The notes beneath the pieces are model-generated. The model was not told the DNA's origin and did not search any database. It saw only the letters and a list, made by a program, of their open reading frames with translations. From Actinomycetota bacterium (GTDB lineage Bacteria > Acidobacteriota > Blastocatellia > Chloracidobacteriales > Chloracidobacteriaceae), in the NCBI GenBank assembly GCA_013298335.1, contig JAAFHI010000173.1, forward strand, positions 1-6,918: DNA of 6,918 bases. Reading direction: 5' to 3'. Shown piece by piece: positions 1 to 6,145 of the stretch (within the stretch, counting starts at the first letter, position 1; every line of letters begins with the position of its first letter). The position numbers and the translations under genes are program-made.

Positions 1-873
1 TACAACATTGCCAAAACGGGGACGGTCCTGCGGGCCTCATACAACCGGCTGTTTTTCACCCCGTTCAACGAAAACCTGCTTTTGACGAGTTCGCCGCAAG
101 TCGGCGCGCTTGTGCCGCCGTTCGTGGTGGAAGCGCAGGGACAGGCGCAGGCGGTCGTTCGCGCCGAACGCCAGAACGTCTATGAAGTCGGCATCCAGCA
201 GGCGTTCCGAAACTGGTTCCGGGTAGATTTCGCCTACTGGACGAAGGATTCGAAACAGGCGTCGGACAACTCGCAGTTTCTCAACACCGGCATCGTCTTC
301 CCGGTGGCGTTCGCGGGCGCGAAGCTGCGCGGCGCGGATTTCCGGCTCGATGTGCCGGAGCGCCACGGCTTCAGCGGCTATCTGAGCCTCGGCACGGCAA
401 AGGCGGTCTTCATCCCGCCTTTCACCGGCGGCCTGTTTCTTGATCCGGAAGTCGCGGAACTCGTCAACGAGGGGCCGTTCCGCATTGACCACGACCAGAA
501 ACTCGCGGCGCAGGTCGGCGTGCAGTACGACCAGCGCAAACAGGGCTGGTGGGTCGGCGCGCTGTTCCGCTACGACAGCGGGCTTGTGACGGAGATTGAA
601 GATGTGGATGCCGTCGCCGCCGATCCCGACCTGGGCTTTGGCCTGCGCTTCGTCGATCTGACCGGTGACCCGGCGCGGGTGAAGCCGCGTTCGATTTGGA
701 ATCTCTCCGGCGGATATGAAATATTCCGCACCGAGCGTTACAAAATCGAACTCCAGGGACACCTGCTCAACCTGACGAATCAGAAGGGGTTATACAATTT
801 CCTCTCCGTCTTCGGCGGGACGCATGTGATCCCGCCCCGCACCTTCGCCGCGCGGGTGAAATTCAATTTCTGA
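1..873 (+). CDS. TonB-dependent receptor-like outer-membrane beta-barrel, C-terminal part (5' end outside window)
   Basis: The reading frame is open from the first base and stops with TGA at 871-873, giving the last 290 residues of a larger protein. The visible sequence consists of alternating amphipathic strands rich in Gly, Tyr, Phe and Arg. Examples are RASYNRLFFTPF near the start, NVYEVGIQQAF, VDFAYW, GYLSLGTAKAVF, GWWVGALFRYDSG and KIELQGHLLNLTNQKG. The chain ends in FAARVKFNF, with the terminal aromatic residue typical of outer-membrane barrels recognised by BamA. The LNLTNQKGLYNF stretch followed by a final strand is the usual close of TonB-dependent receptors, which import large ligands using energy from TonB-ExbB-ExbD. 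The N-terminal signal, plug and TonB box lie outside the window, so the substrate cannot be named. Another large barrel family is possible but less likely. Confidence 0.82.
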   Translation, partial: YNIAKTGTVLRASYNRLFFTPFNENLLLTSSPQVGALVPPFVVEAQGQAQAVVRAERQNVYEVGIQQAFRNWFRVDFAYWTKDSKQASDNSQFLNTGIVFPVAFAGAKLRGADFRLDVPERHGFSGYLSLGTAKAVFIPPFTGGLFLDPEVAELVNEGPFRIDHDQKLAAQVGVQYDQRKQGWWVGALFRYDSGLVTEIEDVDAVAADPDLGFGLRFVDLTGDPARVKPRSIWNLSGGYEIFRTERYKIELQGHLLNLTNQKGLYNFLSVFGGTHVIPPRTFAARVKFNF

Positions 874-874
874 A

Positions 875-973
875 GGTATCGGGTGTCGGGTTTCAGGTGT
901 CAGCAAAAAATACCGATGCCCAATATCGCTCCGACTCATCCGGGTCTGAACCTGAAACCCGACACCCGATACC
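875..973. repeat. Perfect 24-bp inverted repeat with long loop (intergenic repeat element)
   Basis: Bases 875-898 and 950-973 are exact reverse complements over 24 bp. The stem can be extended inward to about 903/946 with a single-base bulge. The arms contain the periodic motif GGGTGTCGGG; on the right side it continues as a partial tandem copy up to about 980 (CCCGATACCCGACACC). The element starts one base after the stop codon of the receptor gene and ends 16 bases before the ATPase start codon, so it fills nearly the whole intergenic gap. In RNA it would form a very stable hairpin. It has no trailing T-run, so it is not a classical intrinsic terminator. It could be a dispersed intergenic repeat (REP/MITE-like), an RNA-processing site, or an attenuating structure between two co-transcribed genes. 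Confidence 0.8.
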
Positions 974-989
974 CGACACCTGTTCCCGA

Positions 990-1667
990 ATGCTTGAAGT
1001 CACCAATCTCGTCATGAAGTTCGCCGGGCGGGCGGGCGGCACGGTCGAAGTGCTGCGCGTACCGTCCTTTTCACTATCCGCCGGAGAACAGATTGCCCTT
1101 GTCGGTGAAAGCGGGCAGGGGAAAACCACCCTGCTTCATCTACTCGGGGGCATTCTGACGCCGACCGAAGGGCGTATTTCAATTGACGGAACGGACATTG
1201 CCCGGCTGTCGGAAGCGGCCCGCGACCGGTTTCGCGCCGAGAAAATCGGCTATGTCTTTCAGTCGGTCCACCTGCTGCCGGCCTTTACCGCGCTCGAAAA
1301 TATTGAACTGGGAATGATGTTCGCCCATGGAAAGTCGGCGAAGGCACGGGCGACGGAACTCCTTGGAAGGGTTGGACTTGCCGAGCGGCTGCATTTCTAT
1401 CCGGGCGAACTCTCCGCCGGCCAGCAGCAGCGGGTCGGTATCGCGCGGGCACTCGCGAACCGCCCGAAACTGGTTCTGGCGGACGAGCCGACGAGCGCGC
1501 TGGATACAACCAACCGGGATGCGGTGCTGGAGTTGATGCTGACGCTCTGCCGCGAGGAAAACGCCGCGCTGATGGTCGTGACCCACGACGCGCAGGTTGC
1601 CGGGCGTTTTCCGAAGACCGTCAGACTGACGGACGTGAATCGGGCGGCGGACATTACGTTAATTTAA
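990..1667 (+). CDS. ABC transporter ATP-binding protein, LolD/MacB-like
   Basis: This is a 225-residue cytoplasmic ATPase that would power an inner-membrane ABC permease. All nucleotide-binding motifs are present and in order: Walker A GESGQGKTT (residues 39-47), Q-loop Gln91 in GYVFQ, signature LSAGQQQRVGIARAL (141-155), Walker B LVLADE (161-166) followed by PTSALD, and switch His199 in VVTHD. The length and the HLLPAFTALENIEL stretch fit the LolD/MacB/FtsE-type exporter or lipoprotein-release group. The ATG at 990 gives the usual family N-terminus (MLEVTNLVMKF). An in-frame GTG at 897 would only add residues encoded by the inverted repeat, so it is rejected. No good Shine-Dalgarno sequence precedes 990. 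The signature has Ala where Gly is usual (LSGGQ). No permease gene is adjacent: the next gene is convergent. The partner must be upstream of the window or elsewhere. Confidence 0.9.
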   Translation: MLEVTNLVMKFAGRAGGTVEVLRVPSFSLSAGEQIALVGESGQGKTTLLHLLGGILTPTEGRISIDGTDIARLSEAARDRFRAEKIGYVFQSVHLLPAFTALENIELGMMFAHGKSAKARATELLGRVGLAERLHFYPGELSAGQQQRVGIARALANRPKLVLADEPTSALDTTNRDAVLELMLTLCREENAALMVVTHDAQVAGRFPKTVRLTDVNRAADITLI

Positions 1668-1682
1668 AGTAATTTAACGTAA
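1654..1682. terminator. AT-rich 9-bp inverted repeat between convergent genes (possible weak bidirectional terminator)
   Basis: TTACGTTAA (1654-1662) and TTAACGTAA (1674-1682) are perfect reverse complements around an 11-nt loop. The left arm and loop contain the ATPase stop codon (1665-1667). The right arm ends 8 bases before the stop codon of the opposing small gene. The position between two gene ends suggests transcript termination or 3'-end protection. However, the stem has only two G-C pairs and there is no clear T-run, so termination is a guess. Confidence 0.3.
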
Positions 1683-1690
1683 AGTCGGCT

Positions 1691-1978
1691 TTATCGGACG
1701 ACCGGGAACTGGGTCGGAAGATTTGCCTGGGGCTGCCGGGTGTCGTTTGAAACCTTTCCGGCACGCAGGTGACGCCTGGCCGAGCCGTGATACACCGCAC
1801 CGCACCGGCGGCAACGGTACAGCGCCTGCCCGGCGGGAACCTTCGCGTTCACGTCGGCGGGGGCGGTCAGCCACTCGCGCAAATGACCGTTGCAGATTTG
1901 CTCCTTGCCCTTTTCATCGACTTTTTTCACGGTGCAGTTGTGCTGACTGCCATCGGCATTGATTTCGAACATTTCCAT
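1691..1978 (-). CDS. Small zinc-ribbon-like hypothetical protein
   Basis: This is a 95-residue minus-strand protein I do not recognise by name. It begins MEMFEINADG and contains four cysteines: Cys15, Cys29 (in ICNGHLREW) and the pair Cys56/Cys59 in LYRCRRCGAVYHG. The CxxC knuckle followed by a glycine, with two earlier cysteines, suggests one zinc-ribbon fold. The C-terminal 30 residues are basic and low in structure (SARRHLRAGK...). Upstream of the ATG at 1978 lies the purine run GGAGGGG (1982-1988 on the complement), a strong ribosome-binding site. It would also suit a second ATG six bases in (1972). The frame stays open upstream to 2803, but that part overlaps the helicase gene and is shadow. 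The gene converges with the ATPase gene and diverges from the helicase gene. Zinc binding is inferred; nucleic-acid binding is possible but unsupported. Confidence 0.62.
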   Translation of the reverse strand: MEMFEINADGSQHNCTVKKVDEKGKEQICNGHLREWLTAPADVNAKVPAGQALYRCRRCGAVYHGSARRHLRAGKVSNDTRQPQANLPTQFPVVR

Positions 1979-1981
1979 AAT

Positions 1982-1988
1982 CCCCTCC
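1982..1988 (-). promoter_or_regulatory. Ribosome-binding site of the small zinc-ribbon-like gene
   Basis: On the minus strand GGAGGGG lies 3 nt before the ATG at 1978 and 9 nt before the ATG at 1972. It supports a start here rather than at the far-upstream end of the open frame. It does not by itself choose between the two ATGs. Confidence 0.55.
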
Positions 1989-2060
1989 AAACTGACGATT
2001 CCGTTGGACTTGACCACGAATGACGGCGCGCGTGGAACGTATCGTTCGCGCCCGAGAAGT

Positions 2061-2089
2061 CTGCTACTATCGCTGTCGTTCAAAGTCAA
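2061..2089 (-). promoter_or_regulatory. Possible sigma-70-type promoter for the small minus-strand gene
   Basis: On the minus strand TTGACT (complement of 2084-2089) matches the -35 consensus at five of six bases. It is followed after 17 nt by TAGCAG (complement of 2061-2066), a poor -10 element matching three of six. It would start transcription near 2053, about 75 nt before the start codon. Acidobacterial promoter rules are poorly known, so this is tentative. The plus strand carries TACTAT at 2065-2070, which could be a -10 element for the divergent helicase gene, but no good -35 is visible for it. Confidence 0.3.
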
Positions 2090-2173
2090 CACTGTGCGCG
2101 AAAGCACGCTTTTCCAGCCTCGTCGGACGCTCCCGGCGTGCCTCACGCCGTCGCTCAAGGAGCCGTTCCGTTC

Positions 2174-3817
2174 ATGCGCATTCCGCTCGATCCGCCGCCC
2201 TACACTGATCTCCTCGAAACGCTTTTTCAGAATCGCCTTACACCGGTCATCGTTTTTCTTCCGAGCCGTCGCGGTTGCGACGAAGCGGTGGACTCCTTCC
2301 GCTCGGGTCGCCTCGGCGATCTGCCGATGGATCACCAGGACCGCATCGAGGACCTCGTGGACGGATTTGACGATGAAGCCGAGTTCATCCGTCAGCACCG
2401 CCAGTTTTCCCTGATGCTGAAACGGGGTGTCGCCGCCCACCACGCGGGCCAGCTTCCGGCCTGGAAACATGTCGTCGAAAAGGCCATGTCGGCGGGACTG
2501 CTGCGCGCGGTGTTCGCGACCTCGACACTGGCGGCGGGTATCGACATGCCGGCCCGCTCGGTCGTTATCACCGCGTCCAGTCAGCGCTCCGACGAAGGTC
2601 ATCGCGACATTAAAGCCTTTGAATTGGCGCAGATGACCGGACGCGCGGGGCGGCGGGGCCGCGACAAGGTCGGATTCGCGGTATTCATTCCGGGCCCGTT
2701 CCAGGACATCAACGTCATCGTCGAACGCCTGCTCAGTCCACCCGAACCGCTCGAAAGCAGCTTCAGCGCGAATTACACAATGGTGCTCAACCTGCTTCAG
2801 CAACTCTCGCCGGAAGCGGCGCGGGAACTCGTCGAACGGAGTTTTCGGCAGTTCCAGAACCTGAAACTGGTCGAGAAACTCCGTCCGCGGGTGGCACGCG
2901 CCAAAGCGGTGCTCGACGCGGATGCGAAGGATTGTCCAGCGGGGGATCGGTCAAAAACGTTCGCCGCGTACCAGACCATCACGCGGGAACTCGGCTCCGC
3001 CCGCAAGCAGGTCAAACGGTTACGGAGATTTACGGCGGAGACGATTGGCTTCTCGCCGGAAGCCGCCGAATTGCATCTGAACGACCTCGAACGCGCCCAG
3101 CGCGCACTGGAACGGTACGAAACCAACGCGGGGACGTTCGCCTGCTCCACCTGTCCACAATCAAGGACCTGCGCCCCCCGCGCCGCCGAGATGACGCGGC
3201 AGTGGGAAGAATACGAAACGCTGGCCAAACGGCTCGCCGCCATTGAAAACGGTCTCTGGGATCGGTTCGAGGACTGCGTGGAGGTTTTGCGCCACTACGA
3301 CTATCTCACGGAAGACTGGCGCCCGACGCAACTCGGCGAATGGGCGGCGCGACTGCGGGTCGAAAACACGCTCTTCGTGGCGGAACTGCTGCGAGAAGGC
3401 TATTTCAACGTCCCGGATGGTCGCCATCTCGCGGCTTTGTGCGGCGCTCTGGCGGCGGAAGACCGGGAATTCCCAATGTCCGACGATGCCACCCGCGAGG
3501 ATTACCTGCGGCCGCTCCGCAAAGCCCGGGGCATCGCCCATGCCATTGCGACCGTTCAGGAACGGCACGACATTTACTGCCCGATGTATATCGATTACGA
3601 CGCCGCGCGCCTGCTCTGGACGTGGGCCGACGGAGAACACGAGTGGGAAGCACTGCTGGAAAGAACTGAAGCGGTCGAAGGAGACGTCGTGAGACTGATT
3701 CTTCGGACGTCCGATCTTTTGGGTCAACTCTCGGGACTTTCCGATACCCACCCGGAACTGGCAATTCGCGCCCGGGCGGCGATCCGGCTCATTCGGCGGC
3801 CTCCGGTAGAGGATTAA
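2174..3817 (+). CDS. Ski2/HelY-like DEAD/DEAH-box helicase-family protein lacking the N-terminal RecA domain
   Basis: This 547-residue protein resembles the C-terminal two thirds of Ski2/Mtr4/HelY superfamily-2 RNA helicases. The second RecA-like domain is complete: motif IV region VIVFLPSRR (25-33), AAHHAGQLP (87-95), motif V ATSTLAAGIDMPA (115-127) and motif VI QMTGRAGRRG (153-162) with its arginine fingers. Residues about 230-320 are a charged helical stretch. A cysteine cluster CSTCPQSRTC (324-333) follows, then a helical C-terminal region (about 360-545) that fits a DSHCT domain. Walker A, DExH (motifs I and II) and the rest of RecA1 are absent. The frame has a stop at 2021-2023, and the 150 bases after it encode nothing helicase-like. 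ATG 2174 is preferred: AAGGAG lies 11 nt upstream and the protein starts at the natural domain boundary. GTG 2138 is an alternative. The long intact frame argues for selection, so it may be a stand-alone half-helicase or a recently truncated gene. ATP-driven unwinding alone seems unlikely. Confidence 0.82.
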   Translation: MRIPLDPPPYTDLLETLFQNRLTPVIVFLPSRRGCDEAVDSFRSGRLGDLPMDHQDRIEDLVDGFDDEAEFIRQHRQFSLMLKRGVAAHHAGQLPAWKHVVEKAMSAGLLRAVFATSTLAAGIDMPARSVVITASSQRSDEGHRDIKAFELAQMTGRAGRRGRDKVGFAVFIPGPFQDINVIVERLLSPPEPLESSFSANYTMVLNLLQQLSPEAARELVERSFRQFQNLKLVEKLRPRVARAKAVLDADAKDCPAGDRSKTFAAYQTITRELGSARKQVKRLRRFTAETIGFSPEAAELHLNDLERAQRALERYETNAGTFACSTCPQSRTCAPRAAEMTRQWEEYETLAKRLAAIENGLWDRFEDCVEVLRHYDYLTEDWRPTQLGEWAARLRVENTLFVAELLREGYFNVPDGRHLAALCGALAAEDREFPMSDDATREDYLRPLRKARGIAHAIATVQERHDIYCPMYIDYDAARLLWTWADGEHEWEALLERTEAVEGDVVRLILRTSDLLGQLSGLSDTHPELAIRARAAIRLIRRPPVED

Positions 3818-3825
3818 GCAGCGAC

Positions 3826-3841
3826 TGGCACGCCAGTTGCT
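3826..3841 (+). promoter_or_regulatory. Sigma-54 (RpoN) -24/-12 promoter for the pilus-type operon
   Basis: TGGCACGCCAGTTGCT matches the sigma-54 consensus TGGCACG-N4-TTGCW at every defined position. The GG (3827-3828) and GC (3839-3840) dinucleotides are separated by exactly 10 bases. Transcription is predicted to begin near 3851, giving a leader of about 90 nt before the ATG at 3944. The promoter begins 8 bases after the helicase stop codon and points at the downstream operon. Sigma-54 promoters need an activator ATPase such as the PilR/NtrC class; its binding sites would then lie inside the 3' end of the helicase gene. I could not identify a specific site there. Sigma-54 control of pilin genes is well established in other bacteria. 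Confidence 0.85.
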
Positions 3842-3932
3842 ATATCATTATTAAACCTTAGTTCTCCCCAAAACGACGTGGAGGATGGTTTGGCCGATAT
3901 TTAGCCTGCAATCACATCCAAGGATTACTAAC

Positions 3933-3936
3933 GGAG
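3933..3936 (+). promoter_or_regulatory. Ribosome-binding site of the secreted Ig-like protein gene
   Basis: GGAG lies 7 nt before the ATG at 3944, which fixes the start directly ahead of a clear signal peptide. The leader 3842-3932 is AT-rich; I found no riboswitch or strong hairpin in it. Confidence 0.65.
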
Positions 3937-3943
3937 AAATTTA

Positions 3944-5185
3944 ATGAGACGAATCATTTTATTATTTCTACTTTCAACAATGATCTTTGCTGGCTTTTCA
4001 GTGCAACCTACCCCTCGTTCAGTCAAAGCGGAGGGTGAATATTCCCTGGTAAATGCGAATATTAGAACCCCTATTTCAAATAGGTGCCCTAATGAATCCA
4101 TCGGATTTCGCGAATATACAATTAATGGGAGTTATAATTCGTCAACTCATCTATTTACTGGGAACATTACAATCAGGGGGCAAGCTACCACAACAGGAAC
4201 GAACCTTAATTTTATAATTGCAACTTCATTTCCTATTTATAATTCTAAAGGGGAAATCTTAGAAAGAATTTCTTTTAATACACCAAATTTAATCCCGATT
4301 AATTACTCTTTCTCTTTAATTTTAAATGAAGATCCAGTTTTAATTCGCGCTTCACTCTATCAGACGTTAACATCCGGAATATGTAATGGATTCTTCCAAG
4401 ATTCAGAAGAGTTCTTCTTCGAAGAAGACGTTACCAATGGCATATTCCAAGTTCCCTGTTCCTCGGTAAATCAATTTTCTTTGGCCCCAAATAAAGTCCA
4501 ACCGAATGACCAGGTAACAGTTCAGTGGAATGTGTCGAACCTCGTGCAGGATCGCGTCGTCAGAATTAGCGGGTCTGGGCTTTCACCGACTGACCGAACG
4601 ACTCCAACCGGTTCACTAACATTCACTGCACCCTCTTCCCCCGGAACCTATGAATACACCCTTCAGGTTTTGGATCACAATGGAAACGCAGTGGATTGCC
4701 CACCCCCGTCACGTCAAACCTTGACCGTCGGTGGCGGGCGCTATTTCTGGCTTGTAAAAAGAATGAATCCGCTGGACCCGATTACACCGGTCGGATCTCC
4801 ATTTGAATACTATTCCGAAAAACTTGCTACTCCCTTCCCTCCCGGAAGCAATCCCACTGGAAGCTTTATCCGGGTCCCTGAAAGCGGTGATTTCCAAGCA
4901 CCGTCTTTTGAAGAGGCCCTGACTCTTTCCCCGTTCAACGAGCAGGCCATTCAGGCGCTGTTGCGGATGAAATGCAGGGACAACCGGAACTATCCCCCGT
5001 CCGGACTCATCTCACCCGACAAAGCCCAGGCCATTGCCGAATACCAGAACGCACTTGAAAGCTATCGCCAGGCCCTCGCGACTTTCCAGAATGCCTCCCC
5101 GAAGCCGGGGAGCGGCCTGGTCGGCCCCGGAAATCTCAGCCATGCCCGCAAGACGAGCGAGGAGGTCTCCCCCTATGACAATTAA
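3944..5185 (+). CDS. Secreted protein with Ig-like segment, unknown function, first gene of pilus-type operon
   Basis: I do not recognise this 413-residue protein as a named family. It starts with a Sec signal peptide (MRRIILLFLLSTMIFAGF, then cleavage probably near VKA-EG at residues 29-30). Residues about 31-170 are rich in Asn, Thr, Ile and Phe, as in beta-rich extracellular domains. Residues about 172-262 look like an Ig/PKD-type fold: FSLAPNKVQPNDQVTVQWNV, then GTYEYTLQVLDHNG. The C-terminal 100 residues are different: SFEEALTLSPFNEQAIQALL and a helical DKAQAIAEYQNALESY stretch, resembling a TPR-like or coiled helical region, then a Gly/Pro/Ser tail. Cysteines are at 48, 147, 172, 252 and 344. 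The DNA of the first half is AT-rich, unlike the neighbouring genes and its own 3' end. It overlaps the PilW-like gene by 11 bp, so an exported role linked to the pilus (accessory, adhesin or minor component) is likely but inferred. Confidence 0.75.
   Translation: MRRIILLFLLSTMIFAGFSVQPTPRSVKAEGEYSLVNANIRTPISNRCPNESIGFREYTINGSYNSSTHLFTGNITIRGQATTTGTNLNFIIATSFPIYNSKGEILERISFNTPNLIPINYSFSLILNEDPVLIRASLYQTLTSGICNGFFQDSEEFFFEEDVTNGIFQVPCSSVNQFSLAPNKVQPNDQVTVQWNVSNLVQDRVVRISGSGLSPTDRTTPTGSLTFTAPSSPGTYEYTLQVLDHNGNAVDCPPPSRQTLTVGGGRYFWLVKRMNPLDPITPVGSPFEYYSEKLATPFPPGSNPTGSFIRVPESGDFQAPSFEEALTLSPFNEQAIQALLRMKCRDNRNYPPSGLISPDKAQAIAEYQNALESYRQALATFQNASPKPGSGLVGPGNLSHARKTSEEVSPYDN
5159..5165 (+). promoter_or_regulatory. 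Ribosome-binding site of the PilW-like gene
   Basis: GAGGAGG, inside the end of the preceding gene, lies 9 nt before the ATG at 5175. It selects this start over an in-frame ATG at 5034, because starting at 5175 places the prepilin cleavage motif directly at the N-terminus. Confidence 0.75.
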
Positions 5186-6140
5186 CCGGAAATGGCTGCA
5201 AGCAAAAGGGGTTTCCCTGCTCGAACTCATCCTCGGACTGGCGATTCTGGCCATTGCGGGGGCGATGCTGGCAACGACACTCGCCGTGACCACGACCACC
5301 ATTCGGGATACCCAGTCGCAGGCACTGCTGGCCGACAAATGGCAGCGGGCAGCCAAACTCCTTGACGGGGATATCAAGCAGGCCAGTTTTCTTCTGGCCG
5401 CCAAAAATGGCGATATCCGCCCCCTCTGGAACGACTCAGGCACGCCGATTGCCGCCGTCCAGATCCTGGATGAAGGTCGGCGGCTTCGCTGCATTCGCCT
5501 TGGAGAAGAATTCGACGGGCGCATTTTCACGGGCATCTCGCCCACCAAAAATGTTACCCACGAAACAACTGAAATGATTGTCGTGGGTAATGCCATCGAA
5601 CTTTCCAGCCGCATTGGTCCCAATCGGGCATTCATCTGCGTTGAGCCCAACGGCGGAGGAAGATTTGGTCGAATGTTCGTAACCAATGCCACCCCGGAGC
5701 GGGAACCGGCCCCAAACGACCGGACCCGGGCGCGCGTTCGCGGTGCGTTCACGACATCCCCCTGCCTGACGGTTGGCGAATGTCCCGTCCCACCGCCGAA
5801 TTACGGAGCGGGTGACGAGCTTGCCGGAATGCTCTTCGTCCCGATTTCGGCGCTCATCGAATACCGGATCGAGGATGAAGGCCTCGTTCGATACGAGTTT
5901 CCCGCCGGCGCCAATCCCTGTGGAGGCTCGACGTCCGTCCAACGCAAGCTGCTCGTCGAGCGCAGCCTGTTTTCAGACATCACCTTCGACTATCTGCTGA
6001 AAGACGGAATGCGGACACCGATCCTCACGACCGCCAATTTTGTCAATCTCAGGGGAATTCTGATGGATACCAAACGACGAGGCGTCAATCGGGCCGAAAT
6101 TTCGGAACGCTCGACCTTTGTCGTCAACGAAGGATGGTGA
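5175..6140 (+). CDS. PilW-like type IV prepilin (minor pilin or pseudopilin)
   Basis: This 321-residue protein has a class III (prepilin) signal: a short basic leader MTINRKWLQAKG, cleavage after Gly12, and mature VSLLELILGLAILAIAGAML with Glu at position +5. The hydrophobic helix that follows (about residues 13-40) anchors and later packs the subunit in the pilus core. Prepilin peptidase PilD would cut and methylate it. The length, five cysteines (106, 155, 197, 203, 249), the late IEYRIEDEGLVRYEF strand pair and the terminal NLRGILMDTKRRGVNRAEI segment fit the PilW/PulJ group, whose members prime pilus assembly at the tip with PilV and PilX. The gene overlaps the preceding stop codon by 11 bp and the next possible start by 7 bp, consistent with translational coupling. 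It could instead belong to a type II secretion pseudopilus; no other machinery genes are visible to decide. Confidence 0.85.
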   Translation: MTINRKWLQAKGVSLLELILGLAILAIAGAMLATTLAVTTTTIRDTQSQALLADKWQRAAKLLDGDIKQASFLLAAKNGDIRPLWNDSGTPIAAVQILDEGRRLRCIRLGEEFDGRIFTGISPTKNVTHETTEMIVVGNAIELSSRIGPNRAFICVEPNGGGRFGRMFVTNATPEREPAPNDRTRARVRGAFTTSPCLTVGECPVPPPNYGAGDELAGMLFVPISALIEYRIEDEGLVRYEFPAGANPCGGSTSVQRKLLVERSLFSDITFDYLLKDGMRTPILTTANFVNLRGILMDTKRRGVNRAEISERSTFVVNEGW

Positions 6141-6145
6141 GCGAC

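Noticed and set aside
37..762. Long minus-strand open frame (241 codons) opposite the receptor gene
   Set aside because: It is antisense to a frame with clear beta-barrel features. The translation is Arg/Ala/Glu-rich and low in recognisable motifs, typical of a shadow frame in GC-rich DNA.
897..989. GTG start adding 31 residues to the ABC ATPase
   Set aside because: The extra residues are encoded by the inverted repeat and have no family resemblance. ATG 990 gives the standard N-terminus.
1979..2803. Upstream extension of the small minus-strand gene, making a 370-residue protein
   Set aside because: The extension lies antisense to helicase motifs V and VI and across the intergenic region. 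The GGAGGGG ribosome-binding site at 1982-1988 marks a start near 1978 instead.
3824..3837. Palindrome ACTGGC-AC-GCCAGT as an operator
   Set aside because: It coincides with the sigma-54 promoter core, which explains most of the bases. A separate operator cannot be argued from the sequence alone.
3842..3943. Possible cyclic-di-GMP (GEMM) or other riboswitch in the leader of the pilus-type operon
   Set aside because: I looked for GEMM-like conserved blocks and stable paired elements and found only a weak 5-bp pairing (CCAAA with TTTGG). This is not enough to support a riboswitch.
4413..4428. 16-bp perfect palindrome TCTTCTTCGAAGAAGA inside the secreted-protein gene
   Set aside because: It encodes a Glu/Phe-rich stretch (EEFFFEED) where repeated GAA/TTC codons produce such a palindrome by chance. 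There is no sign of a regulatory role.
5034..5174. Earlier in-frame ATG for the PilW-like protein
   Set aside because: It would put 47 Arg/Ser/Pro-rich residues before the prepilin leader and lies within the helical tail coding region of the preceding gene. The GAGGAGG site supports ATG 5175.
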